Under the pieces are notes generated by a model. The model worked only from the letters and a program-made list of their open reading frames with translations, did not search any database and was not told where the DNA came from. Made by a program: the position numbers and the translations under genes. A stretch of DNA of 64,000 nucleotides from Pristionchus mayeri (Eukaryota > Nematoda > Chromadorea > Rhabditida > Neodiplogasteridae), in assembly GCA_036245805.1 (NCBI GenBank), contig BTRK01000005.1, forward strand, positions 1,116,001-1,180,000. Reading direction: 5' to 3'. How positions within the stretch are numbered: the first letter of the stretch is position 1; the number at the start of each line of letters is the position of its first letter. Shown piece after piece: positions 27,301-36,595 of the stretch.

Positions 27301-29794
27301 TTACGGACTTTGAAATACTTGTGGAACATAAGAGCAGCTGTGTTTCGGATGGGATTCGAAAAGCACGGTTTATTAATTTTATTTTTTTTTCCAGGGACAA
27401 CGAGACGTCCAACCTCGTCGACAATCTGCTCAAGCGAATGGAGCAGTACGCCAGCAATCTCGAGGGTACGGTAGCTTTCTAGTTCTGGCAGGTTACGGAA
27501 GTACGCGTAGATGATGGACCGGTGCTTACGAGGGGCACGTCATATTTGCACTCAGAGCACTGTTTCGACAGTAAACGTACATGATCAAGGATTACGGTAG
27601 CAATTCAATCAATCGAACCATTCAGGTCTCGTCGAGGAGCGCACGCAAGAGTACCTCGGTGAGAAGAAGAAGGTCGAGGATCTGCTCCACCAGCTGCTCC
27701 CTCCAGCCATCGCCGACACGGTAAGAGAAGGGTACGGTAGACTGGTTGGGGAGAAAAGTGGTGGAAGTGATGTAGTGGTGTTGGTAGCTGTTGTTCTAAA
27801 TGCAAGAGGGAAAACGTAATAGGTGCTTTTGCTGGAATGATTTGCCGTTTTGTTATTTGTGAATCAAATTCTGACCGTTTAATGCCTGGAGCTGAAACCA
27901 TGTTCTACCAAGTCGTCAATTACAGCTAACCACTGAATGTTTCTGTTTTGACATCTTGATCGAAGGTTAATTGGCCATTGAACTTCGGGGATGCTATTTG
28001 TATATTCTGAAACCCCACACTCACGGTTAATCCATTTCAGCTGATCGCTGGTCGCGCGGTGCAGGCCGAGCACTACGAGTGCGTCACGATCTATTTCTCG
28101 GACATCGTCGGCTTCACGGCGCTCAGCTCGATGAGCACTCCCATGCAGGTGAGGAGAGGATTGGAAGGGGGAGTGGGACGGTTGTGGATGGTACTCGGGA
28201 TTAGGAGCTGATTGCAGGTGGATGCGTAGAGAAAGAATGATTGGTAGATTTAGGTGTGATAAATGCTTTGCTCGCTATTTTCTCCAGTGATGATTGTGCT
28301 GTGACTAAGTAGTATCGTTGAAACGCAAACGAACGGGCATCGGAAAAATTATTGTTTATTCGGCTTTGATAATGTCGTTGATTACAGGTCGTCACGCTCC
28401 TGAACGATCTCTACCTGGCCTTCGACGGCGTCGTCGACAACTTCAAGGTGAGCTGGAGATTTGCTGTTGCGCTATTTGAGCTACACCCTCCCCTCGATTT
28501 GCGAATGTACTGATGATTTTTCGTTCTCTAATGCACCAAAAGCGCATCTAGTAGTTTTTCTAAATAGATACTTGTTAGTAGTTGGGATTTTCGCATGCTC
28601 GTTTTTCTCAGACGGTTAGAGCAAAGCGAGAGAGGCGATGAGAATTTTTTTGCGCCTAGAGGCTAAGCATGTCTCTTGCAGGTGTACAAGGTCGAGACGA
28701 TCGGCGACGCCTACATGGTGGTCTCCGGACTACCCGAGCGACGCGACGATCACGCATCGCAGATCGCCCAGATGAGCATCGCACTCCTGCACAAGGTACG
28801 GTAGGAGTACGGTACTAGGTCGGATGAGAACCAAAACAAGTACCCTTCTCCAGCATGTTAACAGTAGGTTCCCAATGTGTCAAAAATGCTTCTGTGAAAG
28901 TCCTAAAAGAAGTGTCATTTTTTTCGTTCTCATCCGGCGTAGTGTAGTAGTAGTACGGTACTACGGAGAGAATAGAAGGCGTAGCAACTTTGTGTCGAGT
29001 GGCATACTTCTTGACGTACAACAATAGACGCGGAATGGGAGAATATTTTTTTGCTGTGAATATTTTTCCCGTTCCGCAAGTATTGCGAGTACTTTAAGAA
29101 ATTTTCCATGACACCACGTTCCTTCTATTCGTGATAGCTGTAACGATGTGATTAAGGTAACATTGATTAAATGACGATGCTTGCAGGTGAAGACGTTCGT
29201 GATCAGGCATCGACCGAACGACCAGCTGAAGCTTCGGATAGGCATGCACTCAGGTACGGTAGCCATTCCAGTTCGCGATACTCTGAGCTAGGCAATCAAT
29301 TCCCTTACTTACCGTACGCCCCTGCAGGATCCGTCGTAGCAGGAGTGGTCGGCTCGAAAATGCCCCGCTATTGTCTCTTCGGAGACACTGTGAACACCAG
29401 CAGCAGGATGGAATCCAATGGCCTGCGTGAGTTACCATTGATTGAGTACTGTAGGAAAGAGATACCGTAGTCTTGATTGATTACTGTAACAATTAACAAA
29501 TCAATAATCTTTTCAGCCTTGCGAATCCATGTGTCCATGCAGACCAAGGAGATACTCTCGGCGGATCCCGGCTTCCGATTGGACCTCCGAGGAGAAGTCG
29601 AGATGAAGGGCAAGGTACGATAATCAGGATTATTGATCGTTGAGAGGGTTACGGGTTACGGGCTACGTTACGGGTTACGGATTGAGAGGATTACGGTATT
29701 AACGTCTTGATTCCAGGGCAAGCAGACGACGTACTGGCTCAAGGGCTACAAGGAGACGGACATTCCCGACTTCGGGCCTGAATTTCGTCACTAA
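3339..29794 (+). CDS. gcy-28: receptor-type guanylate cyclase, isoform with cassette A (GCY-28-like)
   Basis: Membrane enzyme making cGMP from GTP. The joined exons give about 1,328 residues: signal peptide, natriuretic-receptor-like extracellular domain (about 30-535), transmembrane helix (about 538-565), long juxtamembrane insert (about 590-780), kinase-homology domain (about 785-1035), linker helix, and cyclase domain (about 1088-1328). Cassette A exons: 3339-3643, 3704-3896, 5802-6185, 6268-6331. Shared exons: 16890-17001, 17449-17515, 18249-18323, 18590-18649, 18884-18958, 19076-19136, 19339-19430, 19676-19798, 20034-20116, 20421-20502, 20900-21010, 21310-21354, 21869-21939, 22004-22094, 22553-22648, 22846-22930, 23100-23164, 23387-23464, 23682-23806, 24189-24249, 24460-24543, 24657-24746, 25052-25133, 25228-25289, 25755-25845, 26669-26757, 26986-27080, 27395-27465, 27626-27720, 28041-28148, 28388-28447, 28682-28795, 29187-29253, 29328-29426, 29517-29614, 29717-29794. 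Every junction keeps phase. The family is certain. The gcy-28 assignment rests on alternative N-terminal cassettes and natriuretic-receptor-like sequence, recalled from C. elegans. Confidence 0.9.
3897..5801. other. intron inside cassette A
   Basis: A 1.9-kb intron separating exons 2 and 3. The donor is GTGAGT at 3897 and the acceptor CTGCAG ends at 5801. The interior is GA/CT-rich with no coding-like stretch that I could support. Confidence 0.7.
6332..12282. other. intron of isoform A and 5' flank of cassette B
   Basis: About 6 kb without a supported exon. Pyrimidine-rich at 6400-6600 and purine-rich at 8830-8940 and 11990-12230. The purine block sits directly upstream of cassette B and is the likeliest position for its promoter (inference). 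One copy of the GAGAGAG motif that makes up the 31-bp satellite lies at 8606-8635. No third receptor lobe was found. Confidence 0.55.
12283..13128 (+). CDS. gcy-28: extracellular cassette B, alternative first exons of the cyclase
   Basis: A second signal peptide ([10 protein letters not shown]) and ANF-receptor N-lobe homologous to cassette [32 protein letters not shown] and [15 protein letters not shown] match the A motifs in the same order. It ends with [18 protein letters not shown], matching the last exon of A, and in phase 1 with a G before GTGGGT at 13129. It therefore joins the exon at 16890 exactly as A does, giving about 1,287 residues. The cassette is open at 12283-12794 and then continues in another frame from 12818. 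A GT-AG segment of only 23 bases (12795-12817) would restore the frame; it is either an extremely short intron or a sequence error. Isoforms differing here would share all signalling domains and differ in ligand recognition. Confidence 0.82.
13129..16889. other. intron before the shared exons
   Basis: About 3.8 kb between cassette B and the first shared exon. The donor is GTGGGT at 13129 and the acceptor TTACAG ends at 16889. Contains G- and C-rich tracts (13606-13612, 16756-16763) and (TCC)n-like pyrimidine blocks, with no supported exon. Confidence 0.65.
16890..20116 (+). other. gcy-28: shared receptor C-lobe exons and transmembrane helix
   Basis: Nine exons complete the extracellular domain. 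They start with [16 protein letters not shown], the strand common to natriuretic-type receptors, and end with two cysteines just outside the membrane ([11 protein letters not shown]). Exon 20034-20116 encodes a single hydrophobic helix ([20 protein letters not shown]) followed by RRYRLEQEL, a typical stop-transfer. The exon at 18884 ends at GAG with a GC rather than GT donor (18959-18960); the next exon, at 19076, keeps phase 0. Confidence 0.88.
20421..23164 (+). other. gcy-28: juxtamembrane region with long Ser/Lys-rich insert
   Basis: The exon at 20421 has the usual juxtamembrane helix ([12 protein letters not shown]). Eight further exons (20900 to 23164) then add about 187 residues before the kinase-homology domain. 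They contain a Lys/Ser run after ANGKKK, several basophilic-kinase-like sites ([22 protein letters not shown]), and acidic stretches. Six of the eight are separated by phase-0 junctions or can be skipped in combination without frameshift, so alternative splicing is plausible. Most receptor cyclases have a far shorter linker here (family knowledge). Confidence 0.8.
21417..21488. repeat. long hairpin inside a cyclase intron
   Basis: The arms begin TTGGGCGATTCTGTAGTATT and end with the near-complement finishing in GAATTGCCCAA. The stem is about 30 bp with a few mismatches and a short loop centred near 21452. It lies in the intron 21355-21868. It could be a tiny inverted-repeat element or a small-RNA precursor; the sequence alone does not decide. 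Confidence 0.55.
23387..27080 (+). other. gcy-28: kinase-homology domain exons
   Basis: Ten exons encode a protein-kinase-like regulatory domain: VAIKML (the ATP-anchoring Lys is kept), [29 protein letters not shown] in place of the catalytic HRD loop (catalytic Asp absent), VTDFGLSTL, and [15 protein letters not shown]. This pattern of intact DFG and lost HRD Asp is standard for receptor cyclases and indicates an allosteric rather than phosphotransfer role. Confidence 0.9.
28041..29794 (+). other. gcy-28: guanylate cyclase catalytic domain exons
   Basis: Seven exons. Visible are [12 protein letters not shown] with a metal-binding Asp, [14 protein letters not shown] in which Glu selects guanine, the second Asp in IGDAYM, and [18 protein letters not shown] with the Cys of the guanine pocket, followed by the Asn and Arg used in catalysis. 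All residues expected of an active guanylate cyclase are present. The protein ends [14 protein letters not shown]. Confidence 0.95.
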
Positions 29795-30955
29795 GATAGC
29801 GACAGTCTAGGCTCTGGTTCCTTGTTTTAGACCACGTCCTTCTCCTCTTGCTCGTACATAATTGTTACTGCAGTTATCGCTCCTGCGTGTTTATGGTGTC
29901 TATCGTATCGAGAAGTACCGAATTCCCCCCCCCCCTGCCCACATGCGTGTGTTTCTCAATCACCGCTCTCTACTCTCTTCTCTGTTTTATCTTCACTAAA
30001 CGCCCTCCAACTCCTCACATTCCTCCCGCCTCCCCTCACCGTCTCTTGCCCTAGTACCCGCCTGCACACACTTACAAGAAGCAGCACTCCCCGTGCCCTC
30101 CTCCACCCATCCACCTACCGTACCCCCCGCACACCACCAGAGTATTGCACGCTAGATTGTATAGTACCCCGTTGACCCGCCCCCTTCCATCCTTCCTTCC
30201 CAGTGATACGCCTACTACCGTACCCTCGTTGCTAGTACAGTACCCGCAGTGGATTCCCCTCCGTCTCGATCAGAAGAAGAGAAGCCCCAATCGCACGCAT
30301 CATTCCAGTAGTCGTATGCCACACACACACGAAGAAGAAGAACCGCCCTCAGCCCTCCTCCCACAAACTAATCGATTGTTGGAACTTGAAGACACACGGG
30401 TACCCGATCCTCCCCCCTGCTGGTTTACTCCTCACTACGTCTCATTATTATTGCACACCCGCACACACATACTTCTTCTCTGCTTCTTCCCTCCACCCTC
30501 ACTTTTACACACCCAGTGTCTACCCTCAATTTGGTGTACAATCTCTGTCCATAGGAGATTTGCCGTCTCTCCGCGTGTTATTATCACGATTAATTAGTGT
30601 AATTTTTAATAAGAAGTTAGCTACACGTTTAATTCGCCCCATTTGTATGCTTATAATTGCAGTTTTGCACGTCTTCCATTGTTTCTCTCGACCCTGTTCC
30701 CTTCCCTTTTTTTGAAACTTGAGTACAGGTTCCTCCCTCGCTTTCCGCGTGTTTTCATTTGAATGATTGATACGAATGAATAAGACAGTTATTCTCTACT
30801 TGTTTTCGTCGGAGAATCGAGTTGGTTTGAGTACCGAAATGATGGCATCTACTTTTGAGGAGGGACGGTGGTGCTATGAGAGAATGAGTGATGAGTGAAT
30901 GAGCAGACAAGCATCGCTCTTGCGCAGTTGTGTAGTCACTGAAGGTGCTGGTCAT
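28150..30955. repeat. arm 1 of the inverted cyclase duplication
   Basis: This segment runs from just inside the intron after exon 28041-28148, through the last exons and about 1.1 kb beyond the stop. It recurs in reverse orientation at 40272-42745. Exons, introns and 3' flank are all recognisable in the copy, so the duplication was of genomic DNA and not of a retrotransposed mRNA. Confidence 0.85.
28813..28945. mobile_element. small inverted-repeat element, ACTANGTCGGATGAGAA family
   Basis: The ends read TACTAGGTCGGATGAGAACC and the reverse complement, GTTCTCATCCGGCGTAGTG. It sits in the intron after exon 28682-28795. Non-coding, about 130 bp. Related copies are at 37880, 40066, 42874, 50743 and 53287. 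Confidence 0.6.
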
Positions 30956-31712
30956 CTAGCATTACAAATCTGCTATAGGTGGAGAGGAATATCGGAAATC
31001 CGTCGACGACAGTTACTCATTCATTGAAAGCCTTTCCTTTACAGTAAAACGGAATGTTACTTTCAAGATCTGAAAGCCGAACACGCGATGTTCCTATGAC
31101 AAACGGGGATAAGCTCAGTGATAAGCCATTTTCTTGGTCTAGGATACCCAGAATCACCTGTATATCAATTCGAAAACATATTTTCATATAATTTTAGTTT
31201 AAAAATGAAGAAAAATAAATAATGAAAAATATGAAGATAAATAGCCAGTTGCTGATTAAGTCAATGTTGGAAGGCGGAGCGTACTGTGTACTGTGTCTTC
31301 CGTTAATTTTGTTAATTCGAATAATTAATTTATTTTGTTAAATTGTTAATTTTTTAGTGTCGAAATCGTATCGGCAGCTCTTAAACTATAGGATTTTAGG
31401 CGCATTTTGAAGAATCCCCCCCCCCCCCCTGTGGTCCCTACCTTTACTTCCTTTTTTTGAAATGTTCTTGCTGGACATAATGGAAGAGACACGTTGTTGG
31501 AGTTGACTTTGTTTGATTCTCCATATTTATTGTGATAATTTAACAACAGCTTCCGCATAATTTGAGAAGCCACAAAGCAATAACTATGTGTTTTTGGGGA
31601 TACAAGCAACTGCCATAAAAATTCTCTTGGAAAGTTATTGATTTGGGCTGCTACCATTAATTTATTTTGAATCACACCCTGTATCATGAACTGTGTATTT
31701 CTGTATTCTCAG
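29795..31712. other. 3' flank of the cyclase gene and intergenic DNA
   Basis: C-rich, A/C-biased sequence (29930-30560) likely containing the 3' UTR, though no poly(A) signal is certain. The first 1.1 kb is duplicated at 40272-41390. A run of C at 31408-31429 marks low complexity. No gene is supported. Confidence 0.5.
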
Positions 31713-32749
31713 ATGGCGAAGAGAGCAGCTTGCGAAGAGTGGAAGAATGATGAGAATGAAGAGATGAAGGGAGATATCGACCAGAAGAGAAACAACGAGG
31801 TCAGCGATCCCCAGTTCTTCTCAAGAATCGGTGTATTTGTTTAACAGAAGTAGAATAGAGTGTCTTAGTGTATTCATTTTAGAAGTCATTGTAGTACTCT
31901 TTGTCCTTGTAGTGAGTGATTGATTTTATTAGAATGATACATCGTCAGTGGGCCAATTTTCACCAACAATCAATCAATAGTCGATAGTCTTCTATGCAAA
32001 CAAGAGTGTAGTTTTCGGTATTTCCAGGAGTCGGATGCTCCTCTGCCGAAGAAGGAGCGCAAGCAGGAGGAAGAGGTAGGCGGAGACGAAATCACGATGA
32101 TATCTGACACTTCTTAAATAACTGCTCCTTGTTTTTGCTCGACTCTAGTTCACCCATCACAACTGATCAACTGACCTAACCTTATTCCATTTCCCTAGCC
32201 CAATATTGTTGGCAGGGGAGGAGATTAGCCAATCGTGTTTGGTCTACGTATTTGTCGTTGTTAGCATAATTGCTAGCTGAAATACGATATTGTCAACTGA
32301 GAAAACCACGATCCGATTCGAATAATATTCTCCTTCTTGATTTGAACATTTTTTATCTTACAGGAGCAAGCTGCCGCAGTGGTGCCCCAGCCTCCTCAGC
32401 AGAATGAGATGGGAGAGTGAGTTGCGATTAAATGTACAATGAAGCTAGAATTCCCACTCTTTCACGTGGATGATTGTGATGTTGCTGCATATTTGTAAGA
32501 TCATGAGTCGAACGAGCTCTCCACTATGTATTGCAACTACTTTCCAAACAGCTTCTATATTAGTATGTCATGACGACTGAAATAAGCTGATCTCCTAGCC
32601 CACTAAATCCTGCTTGCAGTATGGTCAATGATGAGGAGAGTGGAGAAGACGAGGAGAGCGATGAAGAGGACGAAGATGAGGAGGGATTCGAGGATGAGGA
32701 GTATGAAGATGAGGATACGGAGGAGGAGTCGGCAGATGATGAGGACTAG
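31713..32749 (+). CDS. small highly acidic protein, function unknown
   Basis: Four exons (31713-31799, 32028-32075, 32364-32416, 32620-32749) give 105 residues. The start codon follows TTCTCAG directly, as expected for spliced-leader addition with no 5' UTR. The N-terminal half is Lys/Glu-rich with a basic patch (PLPKKERKQ), then a Pro/Gln stretch. The last 42 residues are almost all Glu and Asp up to the stop. Such tails occur in nuclear and histone-binding proteins, but no domain is recognisable. The splice phases fit throughout. Confidence 0.7.
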
Positions 32750-33767
32750 GCTCCCATCCAGAATGAGGAGTGAAGGATTACGGTAGCATCCTCCCCTCTA
32801 TCTCAACCTTTATCCCTGTGCCCCCCTGTTGCTCGTATAGGTCTAACTCTTTCCTCGTGATTAAATCATTCCCCGGTACCTCCCTTCCTTCCCCCATGAT
32901 CTTTCTCCCTTGATCTCTCCTTCTGTGTCCAGCCTCACATTCGAAACTACAGGTTCACCCTCGGTGTTGTGTTGTTTCTGTTGACTGTTGTTGAAGATAT
33001 TGCTTTGATTTGTTGAGTTCCGTTGCGGTTGAGTACGGTTGAATCGCCGAACGTGCTATATATGTCATCCTAGAGGCCTCTTGGTCGCTCTTACGAAGAG
33101 GCAAATCGATTTGTGCTGACTATTGACTGATTCAAGGCTACCCTAAGCAACTATTGTAAAAGACCTGTAAGGATGAGTGGCTGTGGACTTCTCAAAAACC
33201 GCTCTACGATCTCTCCTCGTGCCCCAACTCGTGCTGCCGCAACGGCAATGCATAGTCGAACATCTGATCCTGTCTTGATTCAAAAACAGTATTTTGAAAT
33301 AGCATTTGTTTTCCGTAATGTTATATTGTACCCATGACTCACTTGAACACTACCGTACTTTTCAACCTCAGTTGCGCCAGCGCGCCTTGGGTGAGATGTG
33401 GTAGCGCACATGGTGTGAGTGGCTGTTGCGAAACCGCCGATTCCTTGGCCAAGGCCTTGGTAGATCAGGGGCCTCTCCTCCCTCTTCCATCGATCGACCT
33501 CTCCGACTCTCCCATTCTCTCACGTTGACCCATTCCCATCTATTCAAACGGTCCTTTCTCGCTCTTTCGATCGCCTCTTTCCCATTTCCCTCGTTCTAAT
33601 CCGTGCTAGGCTAATGAACTGCTGCCTTCTATCATTTCCCTGATGTTTACGTGTTATTTACTTCTAATTTGCGCAGCGATTGCTTATCGTTTCATGCCAC
33701 GTCTATGAATAAGTTATGAGTCGTTTTCTTTCTTGAACTCAGGTTGATCATCTCCTTTCGTTCCAGC
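32750..33767. other. intergenic DNA
   Basis: No gene seen. TACGGTAG occurs just after the acidic gene at 32779. A likely poly(A) region lies near 32860 (GATTAAATC), though no canonical signal is clear. A short plus-strand frame at 33334-33528 lacks splice or domain support. Confidence 0.45.
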
Positions 33768-36595
33768 ATGTCTTCATGCGGGCGTCCCCGTCCGTTGCGT
33801 AACGGATTACTACCCACACAATCGCAACCTCCTCCATTGACGAGCCCGTCATGCCGTAAAAGCCAGCAGCCTGCTCCAGTGAGTTACATTCTCTTTCTCG
33901 AGGTAGTGAGATGCTGCTGTTGATGCTAGAGAAGATCCAAATTGTCTCATTCTAACGTCACATCATCTAACTCGAACATGTGATTTACAGCTCATATATT
34001 TTTATTAAACAAAAATATTTTTGATGGGCACCGAACAGGGATGATTTCGCAAGAAATGTCTCTTCTTTCTGTATGCTTTCTTTATTCTGACTGGCGACAG
34101 TAAAACAAAGATACGGTTTCTTGCATCTAGCGCTACACTGTTCCTCTCCGTTCCGCTTACCTTGCCCAACATGCTGAATATTCAGTCGTGGTGACCTTGC
34201 AGATATACACTCTCGATAGACGACCTCCTTGCGGTTTCCATGGAAGAGGAGTCAAGTGGTTCGAAGAGGAAGACAGCGCATTGCCATCGAGCCCTGCGGT
34301 GAGCTATTAATTTTTTAATGTTGAATCTTATCTCCCGGCACTTTCCTGAAGCCCAGTACCACTCAGTGGTAATCGATTCATAGAGATGAATCAGCACAAC
34401 CATAATTCACTAAGAATTGACTTCGAATGCCTCCTGGGAATTTACTGACCGGGAGAAGTGCCTATCTTTCTCCACCCTGATAATATTGCAATTCAGAGTT
34501 TGCCCGAGATGACGAAGGAGAATTGCTGAGTGTTCCCTTCAAGATGGAGATGGAAATGCGGGAATTCGATGGATGTGATCCGAGAGTTCTCGTAGAAAGA
34601 ACCAAGTGGCTACTCGATGGATACTGGGTACAGTTCATGGTGAGTCAACGAACAAGTCCATTCATTACCATTTTTGAAGCTATCATAACACTTATCTGTT
34701 GCCGAAGCTGGAACACCCTTACCCAATCTCATTACAGGCGGTCGTCTACACCTTTGGGATCACTGTAGTGGCGAAGGAAGAAAAGCAATTAGTAATCGAT
34801 GGCCGAAGATGCATCTTGCCCTTCCAGGTAGGGATGCCCATTACGGTAGAGGCTACGCTCCCCCCCCATTCCTATTTTGAACCTGTGAAAAAATGTTGCT
34901 GTCCATTTTCCCTCGTTAACGTTAAGAAGAGGCTGATAGAGGTCAACTGGGTGTATAATTCCGTTCGTTTTCAGCTATCTTGCCCGCACTGGCAATCGGC
35001 TCTCACTCAATTCGTCAGCAGATTCTTTATCCAGCTCAGAAGAAATCATGTCCCCTCGTAAGATTAACCTACTATTTACGACAATTTTAATGAAAATTTA
35101 TGAGACCAATAGCATTCAGTTTCGAGATGCCAACGATCGCCACTCACTTACTCCTCTATCCTCTCCGACTAATGTGAGCTTATTTTCACTCAATAATCAC
35201 TAGAAACCTGCCAGGATGTTTCGTAATTTTGTGTGAAGCGTATATTTTGTGAATTTGTGAAGCCCCTTCCGTTGCAGTAACCTCCACGAGAACCTCCCTC
35301 TCGCTTATGTTCAATTTGGATCTTTGACCAACGGCAGATTGGATCTTCACTGGATCCTGGTTGGTTATTTTAGCGGAATTAATGGATTTTGATTTCTTAG
35401 TCGTATGATTGAGTTTAGTTATTCTACATGAGGATTTTTACAGAGAGAAGCAGCTACTCCTGACGATAGGAACGATGGAGCTAAAATCCACCAGGATTTA
35501 TACATCTTTTTCGAATACGACAAGCGTAGCATCCACATCGACTATTGCAATCTAGTGCGTTTGAATTATTCTCTCTTCTACGATTTTATTAATTCGGTAA
35601 TTTTATTCATTCAAGGATCCCAATCCTGAAAATCCGGATAAGGACTCCGTTGTGCGAGGAAAGATCTCGGTATGATCATTATTATTATTTAATAACGCCA
35701 ACTTTTGCATTTAAGGTATCATATCATCATATCATCATATCATATCATATTTATCCTGACGTCAGGCACAATGGTCCTGCAGGAGGACCTCCCTCTCGCT
35801 TCTCCATTCTAGCGCTCGTGATGGGCGGTCGTCCCTGACCCCGCTCTTTTCCGACCTAGTTTGGGGAATCCTCTCCCGTCAGCTTGGGCAACCCGGAGAG
35901 TATCGCCTACTTGGTACACTTCAAGAGGAGGAGCACGGACGGATTCCCATCGCCTCGAGTGATCTACCGTCAAGAAAGCCCCGCTGTCTGCGTTGTGAGT
36001 TCCTAACCGGCGCAAGTCAGGTGTTCGGCGGCAGGATGATCTACTTCGATGCTCAACGGAGATCTGTCACGATCGTCCCTACAGTTGACCAGAGAAGCCA
36101 AAGAAGATCCCATCCCTTGACCTAACGACGCTCTGAGACCGAAGATCCCCATTCCCTCCACACTGAAGTCACCCTCCTGCAGGACCATTGTGCCTGACGT
36201 CAGGATAAATATGATAAGGTATCATTGTGCATTTTTCAGATCGAGACTAGTTCAATTCACAGAATCGTCTTCAATCCGAGTGGAAGTATGAGGTTTTCTA
36301 TTGTGCTCATTACGACATTGTCCATAATTTCATCGACATTTGATTCAGGGAAGACGATCGAATTATCTCCCTGGTTCTGATTCTGGACGCGCCTCCGAAG
36401 CTTCAAGTTCAGAGAAGGACTAACAAGGTTACTCATTGATATTTATTTCCGAATCATTCATTATGTATCACAGGGCCCGGGACCGTTTGAGTATCGGACG
36501 GAGTTGCGAAGAGGATTTTATCCGGATGAGAGATCGGACAAGGAGACATTTCACGACTCGAAGGCAGTCAGCCTCGTCTTCGATTCGGAGTTAAG
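33768..36595 (+). CDS. RNA-dependent RNA polymerase-like N-terminal region, truncated
   Basis: Exons: 33768-33878, 34203-34298, 34499-34639, 34738-34827, 34975-35057, 35120-35173, 35278-35359, 35444-35554, 35616-35669, 36240-36285, 36354-36427, 36474-36595. All phases agree and give about 352 residues. ATG lies one base after TTCCAG, so it is probably trans-spliced. Segments such as IFFEYDKRSIHIDY, IHRIVFNPSG and ISLVLILDAPPKLQVQRR resemble the region preceding the catalytic core in nematode EGO-1/RRF polymerases (recalled, not searched). No core with its Asp triad follows; after the donor at 36596 no convincing exon continues the frame. It is either a truncated duplicate or a gene broken by the rearrangement. 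The family call is tentative; the exon structure is firmer. Confidence 0.55.
35723..36216. mobile_element. inverted-repeat element in an intron of the polymerase-like gene
   Basis: Terminal inverted repeats of about 43 bp (35744-35786 and 36174-36216) contain CCTGACGTCAGGCACAATGG. A 10-bp direct repeat, AAGGTATCAT, flanks the insertion (35713-35722 and 36216-36225), consistent with a target-site duplication of 9-10 bp. The host exons on each side (35616-35669 and 36240-36285) join in phase 0 when the element is treated as intron. Confidence 0.7.

Noticed and set aside
35860..36020. Extra exons of the polymerase-like gene
   Set aside because: They fall wholly inside an inverted-repeat element flanked by a direct repeat, and the host exons join in phase without them; kept only as a finding.
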